Below are positions 63,227 through 64,000 of a stretch of DNA of 64,000 nt, piece after piece. Positions within the stretch are counted from its first letter, which is position 1, and every line of letters starts with the position of its first letter. The notes beneath the pieces are model-generated. The model was not told the DNA's origin. It searched no databases and saw only the letters and a program-made list of their open reading frames with translations. Made by a program: the position numbers and the translations under genes. Location of the stretch: positions 186,001 to 250,000 of the forward strand of contig NZ_QGGR01000003.1 of assembly GCF_003148685.1 (NCBI RefSeq), in the 5' to 3' direction. This DNA comes from Actinoplanes xinjiangensis. GTDB lineage: Bacteria > Actinomycetota > Actinomycetes > Mycobacteriales > Micromonosporaceae.

Positions 63227-63341
63227 GCTGCCTCCTCTCGGAATAAGGTGTCCTCGCACACCGGACCTGGGGCAACGCCGCCTGTCGGCCGGTTCGGCGC
63301 GAAGCTTTCCGGCCTGCTGTTTCGAGCACGGTCTTCGCGCG

Positions 63342-63378
63342 ATTTCCGAGACGTCACGCGTTGTTTCCGACGTGTGAA
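63342..63378 (-). promoter_or_regulatory. Candidate double GlnR-binding site upstream of amtB
   Basis: Reading leftward, TTCAC-n6-GAAAC (63378-63363) is followed after five bases by GTGAC-n6-GAAAT (63357-63342). This matches the actinobacterial GlnR consensus GTnAC-n6-GnAAC twice, with one mismatch in each box and a spacing of five rather than six. It lies about 115-150 bases ahead of the amtB GTG, a normal distance for GlnR activation. Confidence 0.65.
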
Positions 63379-63464
63379 GAAAACCTCACAGTCCGCAAGG
63401 AGACCGGCTCTGAGCTGCCACGATATAGCCGGTTTCGCCCCGATCGCAGCGCTTTACCGCTAGG

Positions 63465-64000
63465 TCAGCGCAGTGCGTACTCGAGGGTGTGGCGCTCGTA
63501 GTCGAGCAGCCGCAGATCGCGCATCGGACGGCGCAGATGGCCCTTGTGCACGATCCGGACGAACGCCGGGTCGCCGGCCGCCGCCATCCGCCGGATGCCC
63601 TCGACGTGGTCGACGATCCGCTTACGGATGGTCCGCACCAGCCGGTGCCGGTCCCGCGGGATCAGACCGTACGCGTCGGCGAACAGCCGGAGGCGACGAG
63701 GCCGGTTCGGCCGCTTCCAGCCGAGGGTGTAGGAGTCCCGGTCGCTGAACAAAGGCACCCAGGTCCAGGCCGCATAAGCCACGTCGTAGAGCCGTGAGCC
63801 GGGCGACGCCAGATCGAAATCAATCAGTGCGAGGGTGCCGTCCGGACGCCAGACCACGTTGTGCGGGGCGGCGTCGTGGTGGCAGATCACCTCGGTGTCC
63901 GGCGGGGGCGGCCCGAAGGAGCGCCAGACCGCGCCGGGCGGGGGGACGAAACCGTACTGCGCGTCGTGGAACATCCGCAGCATGGTGCCGACGGTGACCA
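63465..64000 (-). CDS. Aminoglycoside-phosphotransferase-family kinase (5' end outside window)
   Basis: The open frame continues past the window edge, so the N-terminus is missing. The catalytic loop VICHHDAAPHNVVWRPDGTL (HxDxxxxN) and the metal motif ALIDFDLASPG identify a protein-kinase-like phosphotransferase of the APH family. Substrates in this family include aminoglycosides, choline and homoserine; this one has no known substrate and need not confer resistance. Confidence 0.85.
   Translation of the reverse strand, partial: VTVGTMLRMFHDAQYGFVPPPGAVWRSFGPPPPDTEVICHHDAAPHNVVWRPDGTLALIDFDLASPGSRLYDVAYAAWTWVPLFSDRDSYTLGWKRPNRPRRLRLFADAYGLIPRDRHRLVRTIRKRIVDHVEGIRRMAAAGDPAFVRIVHKGHLRRPMRDLRLLDYERHTLEYALR

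Noticed and set aside
63465-64000. Aminoglycoside resistance gene
   Set aside because: The APH fold is shared by many metabolic kinases; nothing in the sequence or context points to antibiotic resistance.

Overview
This is about 64 kb of actinobacterial chromosome, very rich in G+C (about 70% by eye). Codon third positions are almost all G or C, GTG and TTG starts are common, and long mirror ORFs lie opposite many real genes. The order of housekeeping genes is that of a conserved actinobacterial block, comparable to M. tuberculosis Rv2867c to Rv2920c. Family features such as tandem signal peptidase I genes, Cys-rich small proteins beside an AlpA-like regulator, and a SigE-family sigma factor suggest Micromonosporaceae, probably Actinoplanes or a relative. 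That placement is recall, not a search result.

Layout. 1-10.3 kb: PadR regulator, GNAT protein, the isoprenoid and site-2-protease cluster dxr-rseP-ispG (minus strand), YcxB-like and YihY/BrkB membrane proteins, an FAD oxidoreductase, and a metallo-hydrolase/Rieske protein resembling CMP-Neu5Ac hydroxylase. 10.4-17.5 kb (minus): rpsB-tsf-pyrH-frr-cdsA-rlmN and a DivIVA-repeat protein. 17.8-26.5 kb: yraN-yifB-dprA-xerC on plus, an M23 peptidase on minus, and a small accessory cassette. This segment looks inverted relative to the M. tuberculosis order. 26.6-32.6 kb (minus): rpsP-khpA-rimM-trmD, rplS, lepB-lepB-NUDIX-micro-ORF-rnhB-DUF2469. 32.7-40.6 kb: DUF402, proS, a sigma factor with a membrane beta-propeller partner, amidohydrolase, Uma2 nuclease, ffh. 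40.8-59.1 kb: an 18-kb surface-glycan island. 59.2-63.4 kb (minus): the nitrogen operon amtB-glnB-glnD with a candidate GlnR site. 63.5-64 kb: a phosphotransferase cut by the window edge.

The glycan island is the most novel part. In M. tuberculosis ffh and glnD are nearly adjacent. Here the gap holds a Stealth sugar-phosphotransferase, a UDP-GlcNAc-type 6-dehydrogenase, a tightly coupled operon (two-domain glycosyltransferase, coiled-coil protein, polytopic membrane protein, GT2 and GtrA), two 819-residue paralogous glycosyltransferases, a secreted CAP protein, an OafA-like acyltransferase and a membrane-anchored methyltransferase. Together they could make and decorate a phosphate- and uronate-containing envelope glycan. 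No export ABC transporter, Wzx/Wzy or polymer ligase is visible, so the pathway is either incomplete here or of an unusual type.

Smaller points of interest are a 31-codon repeat micro-ORF coupled by ATGA overlaps between the NUDIX gene and rnhB, a Gly-rich repeat insertion inside XerC, four DivIVA-type motifs in one protein, and several short tandem or palindromic repeat clusters in the gaps.
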